From the NCBI RefSeq assembly GCF_000376565.1, contig NZ_BARG01000013.1, positions 44,948 to 108,947 of the forward strand: a stretch of DNA of 64,000 nucleotides, in the 5' to 3' direction. The notes beneath the pieces were generated by a model that was not told the DNA's origin, did no database searches, and saw nothing but the letters and a program-made list of their open reading frames with translations. Every line of letters begins with the position of its first letter. Position 1 is the first letter of the stretch. This DNA comes from Streptomyces hokutonensis (GTDB taxonomy: Bacteria; Actinomycetota; Actinomycetes; Streptomycetales; Streptomycetaceae). Shown piece after piece: positions 49,447 to 56,846 of this stretch. The position numbers were made by a program, and so were the translations under genes.

Positions 49447-51078
49447 TCAGCCACTTGCCGCCAGTACCGCCCGGACGATCGGTCCTGCGGCGTCGATGCC
49501 GTGGCCGCCGTCCTGCGTCATGGCCGCCGCGGCGACATCGCCCCGGTAGCCGGTGAACCAGCTGTTGGACTTCGACTGCCCGTCCACCTCGGCCGATCCC
49601 GTCTTGGCGCCGATGTTCGGGCCGAGCCCGGCCATGATCCCGGCGGCGGTGCCACTGGTCGCGGTGCGGTACATCATCGCCCGCAGCTGCGCCGACGTAC
49701 TCGCCGACAGGCCCTTGGCGGTGGCCAGTTGGCGGTCGTCGAGGCTCTGCGCGACGAGCACCGGCTGGCGGAACGTGCCCGTCTTCGCGGTCGCCGTCAC
49801 CGACGCCATGTTCAGCGGGCTCATCTGCACCTGGCCCTGACCGATCAGGTTCGCCGCAGTGTCCGGGCCGCCGGACGCGGGCACCGAGCCGTCGAAGGAC
49901 GGGATGCCGGTCTTCCAGTTGTCCCGGCCGAGCCCGAAGCGGTCCTGGGCCTCCCGGGTCAGCGAGTCCACCTTGACCGAGTCGGCGAACTTCACGAACG
50001 CCGTGTTGCAGGACCGGGCGAAGCTGTCGGCGAGCGTGGCGTTCTCGTTCGGCTTGAGGTTGGTCAGGTTCTTGAAGGTCTGCTCCTGCCACACCGCGGA
50101 GGGCGGGCAGGGCGCCGGGCCGTTCATCGTCGTCAGCCCGTTGTCGATGAGCGTGGCGGCGCTGATGATCTTCATCGTCGAACCGGGCGCCAACTGCCCC
50201 AGGAACGCCGCGTTGAAGCCGTCGTTACGGTTGTTGGCGATCGCCAGCACCTGTCCGGTGCTCGGCTGGAGCGCCACGATCGACGACTCCGAGTACTTCG
50301 TCACGGCCTTCTCGGCGGCGGCCTGCGCGCTCGCGCTGAGCGTCGTACGCACCTTGCCGGCCTTGCCCTTCTCCAGGGTCAGCAGCGTGGTGTCGGCCGA
50401 GCCCTCGGCCTGGTGCTTGATCGCCAGCTCGATACCGGCCGAACCGCCCGCTTGGGCGCCGTACTTGGAGCGCAGCTCGTCGAGTATCGGCCCGAGCGAC
50501 GGGTACTTCTCCTTGGTCAGCACGGTCCCGTTCCGGTCCACGGCCTCGATCGCCGGGCTCGCGGACTCGCCGGTGACGAACGTGTCGCCGCTCTTCAACT
50601 CCGGGTGGATGACGGCCGGTTGCCAGTCGACGAGCGCCCGTCCGGTGGTCTTGCCGCGTACGACGGTCAGTCGGCTGCTGTACGCCAGCGGCTTCGACTT
50701 CCCGTCGTATGACACCGTTGCCTTCACGGTGAACGGCACGGTCGCCCCGGTCGTCGTGCCAGGGGTGATCTTCACCCCGGTGATGTGCCCGGCCCCGCTG
50801 TAGGACTCCAGCACGGTGTCGGCCGCCGCGTCGTTGTTCGTGTACGTAGCTGCCGTCGCCGCCTGCCCCTTCTCCCAGGCCGCGAAGAACTTCGCCGTCG
50901 TGTCCTTGACCTCCGACGCGCTCGGCGGCCCGGTCTTCACGGCCGCGGGCCCACCAGAACCGCCCACACCCGAACTCCCACCCAGCGCGGACACGACGTT
51001 GTACGCCCCGTATCCCGCCCCTCCCACCATCACGGCGAACACACTGCCGATGACGGTGGCCTTTACCCCCTTGCGCAT
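49447..51078 (-). CDS. Penicillin-binding protein (class B, MecA_N-type), second copy
   Basis: 543 residues with the same order of domains: one helix (residues 8-30), MecA_N-like domain, and transpeptidase with S300-T-M-K303, S356-C-N and K492-T-G. The two proteins are clearly paralogous (for example KTGSAEVDGQ in both). A decayed copy of the first part of this gene lies at 56551-56779. Confidence 0.93.
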   Translation of the reverse strand: MRKGVKATVIGSVFAVMVGGAGYGAYNVVSALGGSSGVGGSGGPAAVKTGPPSASEVKDTTAKFFAAWEKGQAATAATYTNNDAAADTVLESYSGAGHITGVKITPGTTTGATVPFTVKATVSYDGKSKPLAYSSRLTVVRGKTTGRALVDWQPAVIHPELKSGDTFVTGESASPAIEAVDRNGTVLTKEKYPSLGPILDELRSKYGAQAGGSAGIELAIKHQAEGSADTTLLTLEKGKAGKVRTTLSASAQAAAEKAVTKYSESSIVALQPSTGQVLAIANNRNDGFNAAFLGQLAPGSTMKIISAATLIDNGLTTMNGPAPCPPSAVWQEQTFKNLTNLKPNENATLADSFARSCNTAFVKFADSVKVDSLTREAQDRFGLGRDNWKTGIPSFDGSVPASGGPDTAANLIGQGQVQMSPLNMASVTATAKTGTFRQPVLVAQSLDDRQLATAKGLSASTSAQLRAMMYRTATSGTAAGIMAGLGPNIGAKTGSAEVDGQSKSNSWFTGYRGDVAAAAMTQDGGHGIDAAGPIVRAVLAASG

Positions 51079-51172
51079 GGGTCGTTCCCCTCCCCGTTAA
51101 CAGTCCCTCGACTGTATGGGGCGTGGGGGAAAGCTGTGAGGGGTGTTGCCTTTTGTTGTCCTAACGGAGACC
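50808..51172 (-). repeat. Direct repeat, left copy (PBP 5' end plus leader)
   Basis: The first 90 codons of the second PBP gene, its leader and the last few bases of the DUF397 gene. A copy lies at 56551-56832 in the same orientation, shortened by two deletions. Confidence 0.85.
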
Positions 51173-51358
51173 GGCGGTGAAGGCGGACCAGGCGGAGGCG
51201 GGGAGGAGGAGTACGGGGCCGTCCGGGACCTTGGAGTCACGGACGGGGATGAGGCCGGTGACTCCGTCGGCGACCTCGAGGCATTCGCCGCCGGTGCCGT
51301 TGCTGTAGCTGCTCTTACGCCAGAGGGCGGCGCTCAAGTCGATCTTCGTGCTTGCCAT
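51161..51358 (-). CDS. DUF397 protein (BldB-like)
   Basis: 65 residues. Pattern ALWRKSSYSNGTGGECLEVADG, then VRDSKVPDGPVLLLPASAWSAF, the standard DUF397 form. In Streptomyces these small proteins pair with an XRE-type regulator gene, as BldB-like partner of WhiJ. The gene overlaps the HTH gene end by 44 bp, and they are coexpressed. Confidence 0.92.
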   Translation of the reverse strand: MASTKIDLSAALWRKSSYSNGTGGECLEVADGVTGLIPVRDSKVPDGPVLLLPASAWSAFTAGLR

Positions 51359-52190
51359 TTCGATAGTCCTCTGCCGCTGCCTGGATCATGGCCAGGGACG
51401 CCTCAGGTGACAGTGCGGCGGCCCTGAGCAGATCGTACGACTCGCGGTAGTCCTTCACGAGCGCCGGATAGTCGATGAGTTGGCCGCTGTGCAGGCTCTC
51501 GACGTACACCACCGGTGGGGCGTCGGCGAAGGTCATGGTCCTGGTCATGCCCATCATGAACGGGTGGGTCGAGGAGGTTTCCGGGACGATCTGCAGAATG
51601 GAGCGAGTGGTCGTGATGACGTGCGCGACGTGCTCCAGCAACTCGGCCATTCCGTCATCGGCGAGCACCCGGCGGCGGATCACGGACTCGTCGAGAATCG
51701 CCCAGAACGCAGGGGGGTTGTCGGCCTCGAAGAGGCTGGCTCGTCCCATCCGGGCGGACACCTTCTTCTCCACCTCAGCGTCCCTGGCCCGAGGCATGGC
51801 GGCTCGTACGATCGCGCGGGCATAGGCCGATGTCTGGAGCAGGCCAGGCAGCAGCATCGGTGCCCAGTCCTCGATAGTGCCCGCGTGTTGCTCCATCTCC
51901 GCGACATCGGCGAAGTACTCCGCGTGCCCCGACTGCTTCGCCTTGCGCGCGTCTTCACAACGGCGCTCGAAAAACCCGTCCGTCCCGAGGACCTTGTCCA
52001 CGTGCCGGGCCAGATCCAGCGGCATCCGCCGCTCCCCGTGCTCGATCTGGCTCAGGAACGGCACCCCCCGATAGCTGCCCTCCGCCAACTGTTCCAGCGT
52101 CAGACCCGCGAGTTCCCTCTTGAAGCGCAACTCCGCGCCATAGAAGGAGGGGACGTTCGCCGACGCGTCGGTGTCCTTGCGAGGGGGCAC
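51315..52190 (-). CDS. XRE-type HTH regulator (Scr1/WhiJ-like)
   Basis: 291 residues. The HTH is GAELRFKRELAGLTLEQLAEGSYRGVPFLSQIEHGERRMP. The rest is the DUF5753 domain (EDWAPMLLPGLLQTSAYARAI, WAILDESVIRRRV, and YVESLHSGQLI), which binds the DUF397 partner. GTG start at 52190. A divergent small protein and an HATPase gene (AbaA-like) complete the WhiJ-type trio. Such clusters modulate development or secondary metabolism. Confidence 0.92.
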   Translation of the reverse strand: MPPRKDTDASANVPSFYGAELRFKRELAGLTLEQLAEGSYRGVPFLSQIEHGERRMPLDLARHVDKVLGTDGFFERRCEDARKAKQSGHAEYFADVAEMEQHAGTIEDWAPMLLPGLLQTSAYARAIVRAAMPRARDAEVEKKVSARMGRASLFEADNPPAFWAILDESVIRRRVLADDGMAELLEHVAHVITTTRSILQIVPETSSTHPFMMGMTRTMTFADAPPVVYVESLHSGQLIDYPALVKDYRESYDLLRAAALSPEASLAMIQAAAEDYRNGKHEDRLERRPLA

Positions 52191-52308
52191 AACTCACCAC
52201 CGCCATTTGCTCGTTGACAGGCGTAACTCGAACTCCTTTCACGGTAGGGCCTGTCACGTCACTGTGTGAGTGATTCGTCACAGAGAGCACAGAAAGGCGC
52301 ACGGAGAG

Positions 52309-52533
52309 ATGCCCCTACAACCCACTTCCGGCCCCTACGACACGGTCCTGTGCGCGGAGGAACTCCGCGACGCACTCGCCGCCCACGGCATCACACTCCC
52401 GTCACTCCGGGCAGACCTGCCCAGCTTCGCGGGGACGTCCGGCGGCTCCAAGGGGCTGGTCGCACTGGGCAACTGCAACCTCGACACGGCCCGCCGCCTG
52501 GCCGCCGTACTCCGTGAGGCGGCGGAACGGTGA
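52309..52533 (+). CDS. Small hypothetical protein next to the HATPase gene
   Basis: 74 residues from ATG 52309: MPLQPTSGPYDTVLCAEELR. It has no membrane segment. A GTG at 52270 would add 13 residues. It shares a GTGA overlap with the HATPase gene and starts divergently from the HTH regulator. Similar small proteins sit at this place in other WhiJ-type clusters. Function unknown. Confidence 0.65.
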   Translation: MPLQPTSGPYDTVLCAEELRDALAAHGITLPSLRADLPSFAGTSGGSKGLVALGNCNLDTARRLAAVLREAAER

Positions 52534-52985
52534 ACGCGACACACTTCGAAGCCGCCCTGCTCGCCGTACCGAAGGCGGTCCCCGAACTACGGCACGCGGT
52601 GCGCGGTTACCTCGGCGGCGACGGCCCGCACCCCGAAGTGGAGCTGTGCGTCAGCGAGTTGGTGAGCAACGTCATCCGGCACGTGGGCGAGGGAACGCCG
52701 GTACGGGTACGGGTCACCAGGGTCGGTGGGGTCGGCGGGGTCGCCCGGGTCGGTCCGGACGGCGACCGGATCCGCGTCGAGGTGGCCGACCCCGACCCGC
52801 GTGCCCTGCCCGTCCTCCTGGACGCCACCACGGACACCGGCCTCGGTGCGGAGTCGGGGCGCGGGTTGATGCTGCTGGACGCGGTGGCGGTGCGGTGGGG
52901 GGTGGAGCAGGGGGTGTCGGGGAAGGTGGTGTGGTGCGAGGTGCGGGCCCCGGCCTCCCCGGCACCGGCCTCCTCCAGGAAGTGA
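52530..52985 (+). CDS. HATPase/anti-sigma-like regulator (AbaA/RsbW-type)
   Basis: 151 residues. The Bergerat fold N-box is in CVSELVSNVIRH, then VEVADPDP and the G-rich lid GLGAESGRGLMLLDAVAV. Members bind ATP and sequester regulators. A glycine/valine-rich insert (VGGVGGVARVGPDG) is coded by a short DNA repeat at 52720-52760 and is unusual. GTG start overlaps the upstream gene. Confidence 0.88.
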   Translation: MNATHFEAALLAVPKAVPELRHAVRGYLGGDGPHPEVELCVSELVSNVIRHVGEGTPVRVRVTRVGGVGGVARVGPDGDRIRVEVADPDPRALPVLLDATTDTGLGAESGRGLMLLDAVAVRWGVEQGVSGKVVWCEVRAPASPAPASSRK

Positions 52986-53090
52986 GGCGTACGCACGAGG
53001 ACACGGACATGGTGGAACACTTGTCTGGTGCTTTCGGCACCGCCATCCCGCAGGCCACGCTCGTCCAGTACCGTTCCCGCGGGGGGTGCC

Positions 53091-53381
53091 ATGTCCGGGT
53101 GGATCACATTGGGTGCCGGCTGCTTCGTCGTAGCCGTGGGCGTGTTGGCCTTGATCGGCCGGGGAGTCGCACCGCACGCGCAGTCTCGTAAATCTGGCTG
53201 GGGCCGGATAGCGATGGGGGGCGGCTTCGTTCTGGACGGCGGAGCCCGACTTCTGGGCGTCTCATCCGGAGTGGGGTTGGTTGTTTCCGCTCTTGCCCTG
53301 GGACTCGTAGTGCTCGGTGTAGTGCTTCAGATCCGAGCGGGAGTGTTCACCAGGGCGCGTCAGGCAGGAGACGCCGAATGA
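53091..53381 (+). CDS. Small two-helix membrane protein
   Basis: 96 residues from ATG 53091 (GGGGGG upstream). Hydrophobic segments at residues 3-22 (GWITLGAGCFVVAVGVLALI) and 58-80 (a VVSALALGLVVLGVVLQI stretch). ATGA overlap with the next gene. Not recognised. With the next gene it forms a membrane-protein pair just upstream of the TIR-NLR gene. Confidence 0.6.
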   Translation: MSGWITLGAGCFVVAVGVLALIGRGVAPHAQSRKSGWGRIAMGGGFVLDGGARLLGVSSGVGLVVSALALGLVVLGVVLQIRAGVFTRARQAGDAE

Positions 53382-53605
53382 ACAGATGGCTGAGCACCCG
53401 GAGCACATGGCTGGTCATACCGATCCTGTGGGCGATCATCCTGACAGGCGCCCTGATCGGAATCGCATGTGCTCGAACCTTCTTTGAAAACCCGCCTCTG
53501 AGGCCCTTCACCTCTGAACTCCCGATGGCGGTAGGCGGCAGTCTCTTCGTCGCCGTCGTCGGCGCGACGAGGTTGCGTCGCAGGCAGCGGCAGCTGGACC
53601 AATAA
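53378..53605 (+). CDS. Small membrane protein, second of the pair
   Basis: 75 residues, two hydrophobic segments (LVIPILWAIILTGALIGIAC and PMAVGGSLFVAVVGA), basic C-terminus RLRRRQRQLDQ. It overlaps its upstream partner by four bases. The TIR-NLR gene starts 68 bp later on the same strand. Not recognised. Confidence 0.6.
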   Translation: MNRWLSTRSTWLVIPILWAIILTGALIGIACARTFFENPPLRPFTSELPMAVGGSLFVAVVGATRLRRRQRQLDQ

Positions 53606-53673
53606 CGACCACTGAACAACGGCGACTTGGTTGAAAGCCTGTGTGCGGTGGTCTGGGTGGGTTCTAGTCTCGT

Positions 53674-56397
53674 GTGGTGGTAGGGGGCGGGGCTGGTACG
53701 GGGGTTCACGTGGCGGGTGTCGGGGCTGTGCCGGGCGGACCACGGTTGTTCGTCTCGCACGCGGGGGCGGACCAGGCGTGGGCGGAGTGGGTGGCCTGGC
53801 AGTTGCAGGATGCCGGGTACGACGTGGAGTTGGCCGTCTGGCACTGGGGGGCCGGCGAGAACGTCATCCAGAACATGGACCGGGCCTTGGCTGCCGGGCC
53901 GACGGTGGCGTTGTTCTCGGCCGCGTACTTCGACTCCGAGCGGTGGACCACCGAGGAGTGGACCGCGAAGCTGGCCGCCCGGGAGAAGCTGATCCCGGTC
54001 CGGATCGAGGACTGCGCCGTGCGGCCGATGGTGCAGGCGTTGCTTGCGCCGGCGTTGTTCGGTCTGGGGGAGGAGCAGGCGCGGGAGGTGCTGCTGGCGG
54101 CGGTGGCGGGGCCGGCGGGGGTTCCGCGGGTGCCTCCAGGCTTTCCTCCGGGCCAAGGCGGGGCGGGGCGGCTGCGGAGGATGGGGGCGAGCGGGCCGCG
54201 ACTGCCGGGGACGCTGCCGAGGGTGTGGAACGTGCCGGCGCGTAATGCCGGGTTCGTGGGCCGGGATGCGCTGTTGGTCGAGGTGCGGTCGCGGCTGGCG
54301 GGCGGTCGTGCGGTGGCGCTGGATGGCCGCGGGGGTGTGGGTAAGACGCAGCTCGCGGCCGAGTACGCGCACCGGTTTTGCGGAGAGTACGAGCTGGTGT
54401 GGTGGGTGCGGGCGGAGGATCCGGCGCTGATTCCTGGGCAGTTGGCTTTGCTGGCGGTTGAGACGGGGGCTGCGCAGCCGGAGACGCCTCTTGAGGAGGC
54501 GATGCGGGCGCTGGGGCATGAGCTGGGGTCGCGGTCGCGCTGGCTGGTCGTTTTCGACAACGCGGAGGACCCTGCGGCGTTGGCGGACTTCGTGCCGTCC
54601 GGGGCAGGGCATGTGCTGATCACCTCTCGTAACCCGGACTGGCACGGTGTGGCCTCGCCGTTGGATGTCCATGTGCTGGCGCGACGGGAGTCGATCGATC
54701 TGCTGCGCAGTCGGACGCGGTGGCTGACGGAGGCGGATGCGGGGCGGCTGGCGGAGGCGTTGGATGACCTGCCGCTGGCTTTGGTGCAGGCGGCTGCTGT
54801 GCTGACGACGACGGCCGTGGACGACTACCTGGCCCTGCTGGCGGTCAAGGCCAGCGAGGTCACCGATGAGGGCAGGCCGCGGGATTATCGGTGGTCGTTT
54901 GCCGCGCAGATCCGGCTGAGCATGCAACGGCTGCGGGAGCAGGACCCGGAGGCGGCGGAGGTGATGAACGCCTGTGCACTGCTCGCTCCGGAACCGTTTG
55001 CTCTGCCCACCAGCATCCGGCAAGAGGCTGACGAGGATTCGTCCGCGGGCAGGGCAGTGGCGGACTGGCGCACGAGAAACCGTGTTCTGTCGGCACTCCA
55101 CCAGCACGGGCTGGCCCGAGTGGCGGGCGGGAGCCTGCACCTGCACCGTCTGACTCAGGCTGTCCTCAAAGACCAACTCACCGACGGGGAGCGTGCTGCT
55201 GCCGCGCGCAACGCCAGCGTCTTGCTCGCTGCGGCGTTCCCCGGCAGGGCGCAGGACCCTGCGTCCTGGCCTCGCTGGCCCGACTTGCTACCTCACCTAC
55301 TGGCCATCGACCACGCCGACCTGGTCAGCGAGGACGCCCGCTTCGCCGCATGCGAAGCTTGCCTTTACCTCCTACAGCGTGGCAGCGCACCAGCGATCCT
55401 GCCCCGCCTCGAAGACCTCCACCAAGCCTGGAACGCCCTGCTAGGCCCTGATCACGTTCACACCTGGTGGGCCGTCAACTACTTAGCGATGGCATCAAGT
55501 GCTGTTGGCGATCATGAGGGTGCTCACACCCTGCACGAGGACCTGTACGACCGGCAGCGGCGCGTGTTCGGTGAGGATCATCCCGGCCCCCTAGGCATCG
55601 CGTCCAACCTGGCGTCTGATCTGGCGGCTGTGGGACGGGTGGAGGAGGCATTGGAGCTCAGCGAGAACACCCTGTCCCGGCGGCGGCGGATATTCGGTGA
55701 GGATCACCCCGACTCTTTGCGTACCGCGTCCAACCTGGCGAATCGGTTGGCGGCTGTGGGGCGGGCGGAGGAGGCGGTGGAACTGTGCGAGGACACCCTG
55801 TCCCGGCGGCGGCGGATATTCGGTGAGGATCACCCCGACTCTTTGCGTACCGCGTCCAACCTGGCGAATCGGTTGTCGGCTGTGGGGCGGGCGGAGGAGG
55901 CGGTGGAGCTGGGTGAGGACACCCTGTCCCGGCAGCGGCGGGTGTTGGGTGAGGACCACCCCGACACCCTGAGCACCGCGTACAACCTGGCGATCCGGTG
56001 GGCGGCTGTGGGGCGGGCGGAGGAGGCGGTGGAGCTGGGTGAGGACACCCTGTCCCGGCGGCGGCGGGTGTTCGGTGAGGATCACCGCGACGCCCTGCGC
56101 ACCGCGTCCAATCTGGCGGTTGATCTGGCGGAGGTGGGTCGGGTGGAGGAGGCGGTCGTGTTGGGTGAGGACACCCTGGCCCGGCAGCGGCGGGTGCTGG
56201 GTGAGGACGACCCCGACACTTTGCGCACCGCGTCCAACCTGGTGAATCGGCTGGCGACTGTGGGTCGGGTGGAGGAGGCGCTGGCGCTGTGCGAGGACAC
56301 TCTGGCGCGCCGACGGCGGGTGCTGGGCGAGGACCATCCCGACACCCAGCGCACCGCAAGCCTGCTCGACAGCCTCACCCAGCCGAACGGTGGCTGA
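53674..56397 (+). CDS. TIR-NB-ARC-TPR (NLR-like) protein
   Basis: 907 residues. TIR-like domain at residues 24-145: RLFVSHAGADQAWAEWVAWQL, then the alphaD-type SERWTTEEW whose glutamates (E94 or E95) are candidates for the NADase catalytic residue. An NB-ARC/STAND ATPase follows: P-loop GRGGVGKT (218-225), Walker B LVVFDNAED (290-299), and DDLPLALVQAA (GLPL motif). From residue 632 there are seven 42-residue TPR repeats with FGEDHPDSLRTASNLA. In bacteria such proteins detect phage or cell damage and often consume NAD; defence is inferred. TTA codon at 55483-55485. TAGTCT lies three bases before the GTG, so the message may be leaderless. Confidence 0.92.
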   Translation: MVVGGGAGTGVHVAGVGAVPGGPRLFVSHAGADQAWAEWVAWQLQDAGYDVELAVWHWGAGENVIQNMDRALAAGPTVALFSAAYFDSERWTTEEWTAKLAAREKLIPVRIEDCAVRPMVQALLAPALFGLGEEQAREVLLAAVAGPAGVPRVPPGFPPGQGGAGRLRRMGASGPRLPGTLPRVWNVPARNAGFVGRDALLVEVRSRLAGGRAVALDGRGGVGKTQLAAEYAHRFCGEYELVWWVRAEDPALIPGQLALLAVETGAAQPETPLEEAMRALGHELGSRSRWLVVFDNAEDPAALADFVPSGAGHVLITSRNPDWHGVASPLDVHVLARRESIDLLRSRTRWLTEADAGRLAEALDDLPLALVQAAAVLTTTAVDDYLALLAVKASEVTDEGRPRDYRWSFAAQIRLSMQRLREQDPEAAEVMNACALLAPEPFALPTSIRQEADEDSSAGRAVADWRTRNRVLSALHQHGLARVAGGSLHLHRLTQAVLKDQLTDGERAAAARNASVLLAAAFPGRAQDPASWPRWPDLLPHLLAIDHADLVSEDARFAACEACLYLLQRGSAPAILPRLEDLHQAWNALLGPDHVHTWWAVNYLAMASSAVGDHEGAHTLHEDLYDRQRRVFGEDHPGPLGIASNLASDLAAVGRVEEALELSENTLSRRRRIFGEDHPDSLRTASNLANRLAAVGRAEEAVELCEDTLSRRRRIFGEDHPDSLRTASNLANRLSAVGRAEEAVELGEDTLSRQRRVLGEDHPDTLSTAYNLAIRWAAVGRAEEAVELGEDTLSRRRRVFGEDHRDALRTASNLAVDLAEVGRVEEAVVLGEDTLARQRRVLGEDDPDTLRTASNLVNRLATVGRVEEALALCEDTLARRRRVLGEDHPDTQRTASLLDSLTQPNGG
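55552..56377 (+). repeat. 126-bp TPR-coding repeats, seven units
   Basis: Units are spaced exactly 126 bp (GGTGAGGA in each at about 55570, 55696, 55822, 55948, 56074, 56200, 56326). The second and third units differ at only a few bases in 126, so copying is recent. Confidence 0.9.
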
Positions 56398-56550
56398 TAC
56401 GCCTCAGGGCGTGGACATCCCCAGACGTCCACCGAGATATGCGATGGCAATCAAACCGCCCCGTCAGACCAGCTACCCCCAGCCCGCCGTAAACCTGCCC
56501 GCGCCCAGACCCGAACCACCCTCCGCCCGCCCAAAGGCGACCAACCACCC

Positions 56551-56779
56551 CCAGTACGGGATCGGCCGCCGCGTCGTTGTTCGTGTACGACGCGGCCGTC
56601 GTCGCCTTGACCTCCGACGCGCTCGGAGGCCCGCTCTTCACGGACGCGGGTCCGCCGGAACCGCCGACACTTGAACTGTCGTTCAGTGCGGATACGACGT
56701 TGTACGCCCCGTACCCCGCTCCTCTCACCATCACGGCGAACACACTGCCGATGACGGTGGCTTTTACCCCCTTGTGCAT
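56551..56779 (-). pseudogene. Remnant of the second penicillin-binding protein gene
   Basis: The start (MHKGVKATVIGSVFAVMV) and first 90 residues match the intact gene at 49447-51078. Compared with it, 42 bp (14 codons) are missing after the EVK codons, and homology stops after NNDAAAD. No transpeptidase domain is left, so it is non-functional. Confidence 0.85.
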
Positions 56780-56832
56780 GGGGCGTGGGGAAAGCTGTGA
56801 GGGGTGTTGCCTCTTGTTGTCTCAACGGAGAC
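56551..56832 (-). repeat. Direct repeat, right copy
   Basis: Copy of 50808-51172, same orientation, with a 42-bp deletion in the gene and a deletion of about 41 bp in the leader that removed the ribosome-binding region. It includes a few bases like the DUF397 gene end. Confidence 0.85.
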
Positions 56833-56846
56833 CCGCCGAAGAGCGA

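Larger units (their letters stand above)
56398..56846. other. Gene-free stretch with decayed PBP fragment
   Basis: 449 bp between the TIR-NLR stop and the end of the LRV-repeat gene. The first 150 bp show nothing recognisable. The rest is the direct-repeat copy of the PBP gene start and leader (next two entries). No terminator is obvious for the TIR-NLR gene. Confidence 0.7.

Noticed and set aside
53674..56397. FxSxx-COOH system TPR protein
   Set aside because: No FxsA-like precursor, radical SAM FxsB or FxsC gene is near; the TIR and NB-ARC motifs fit an NLR-type protein better.
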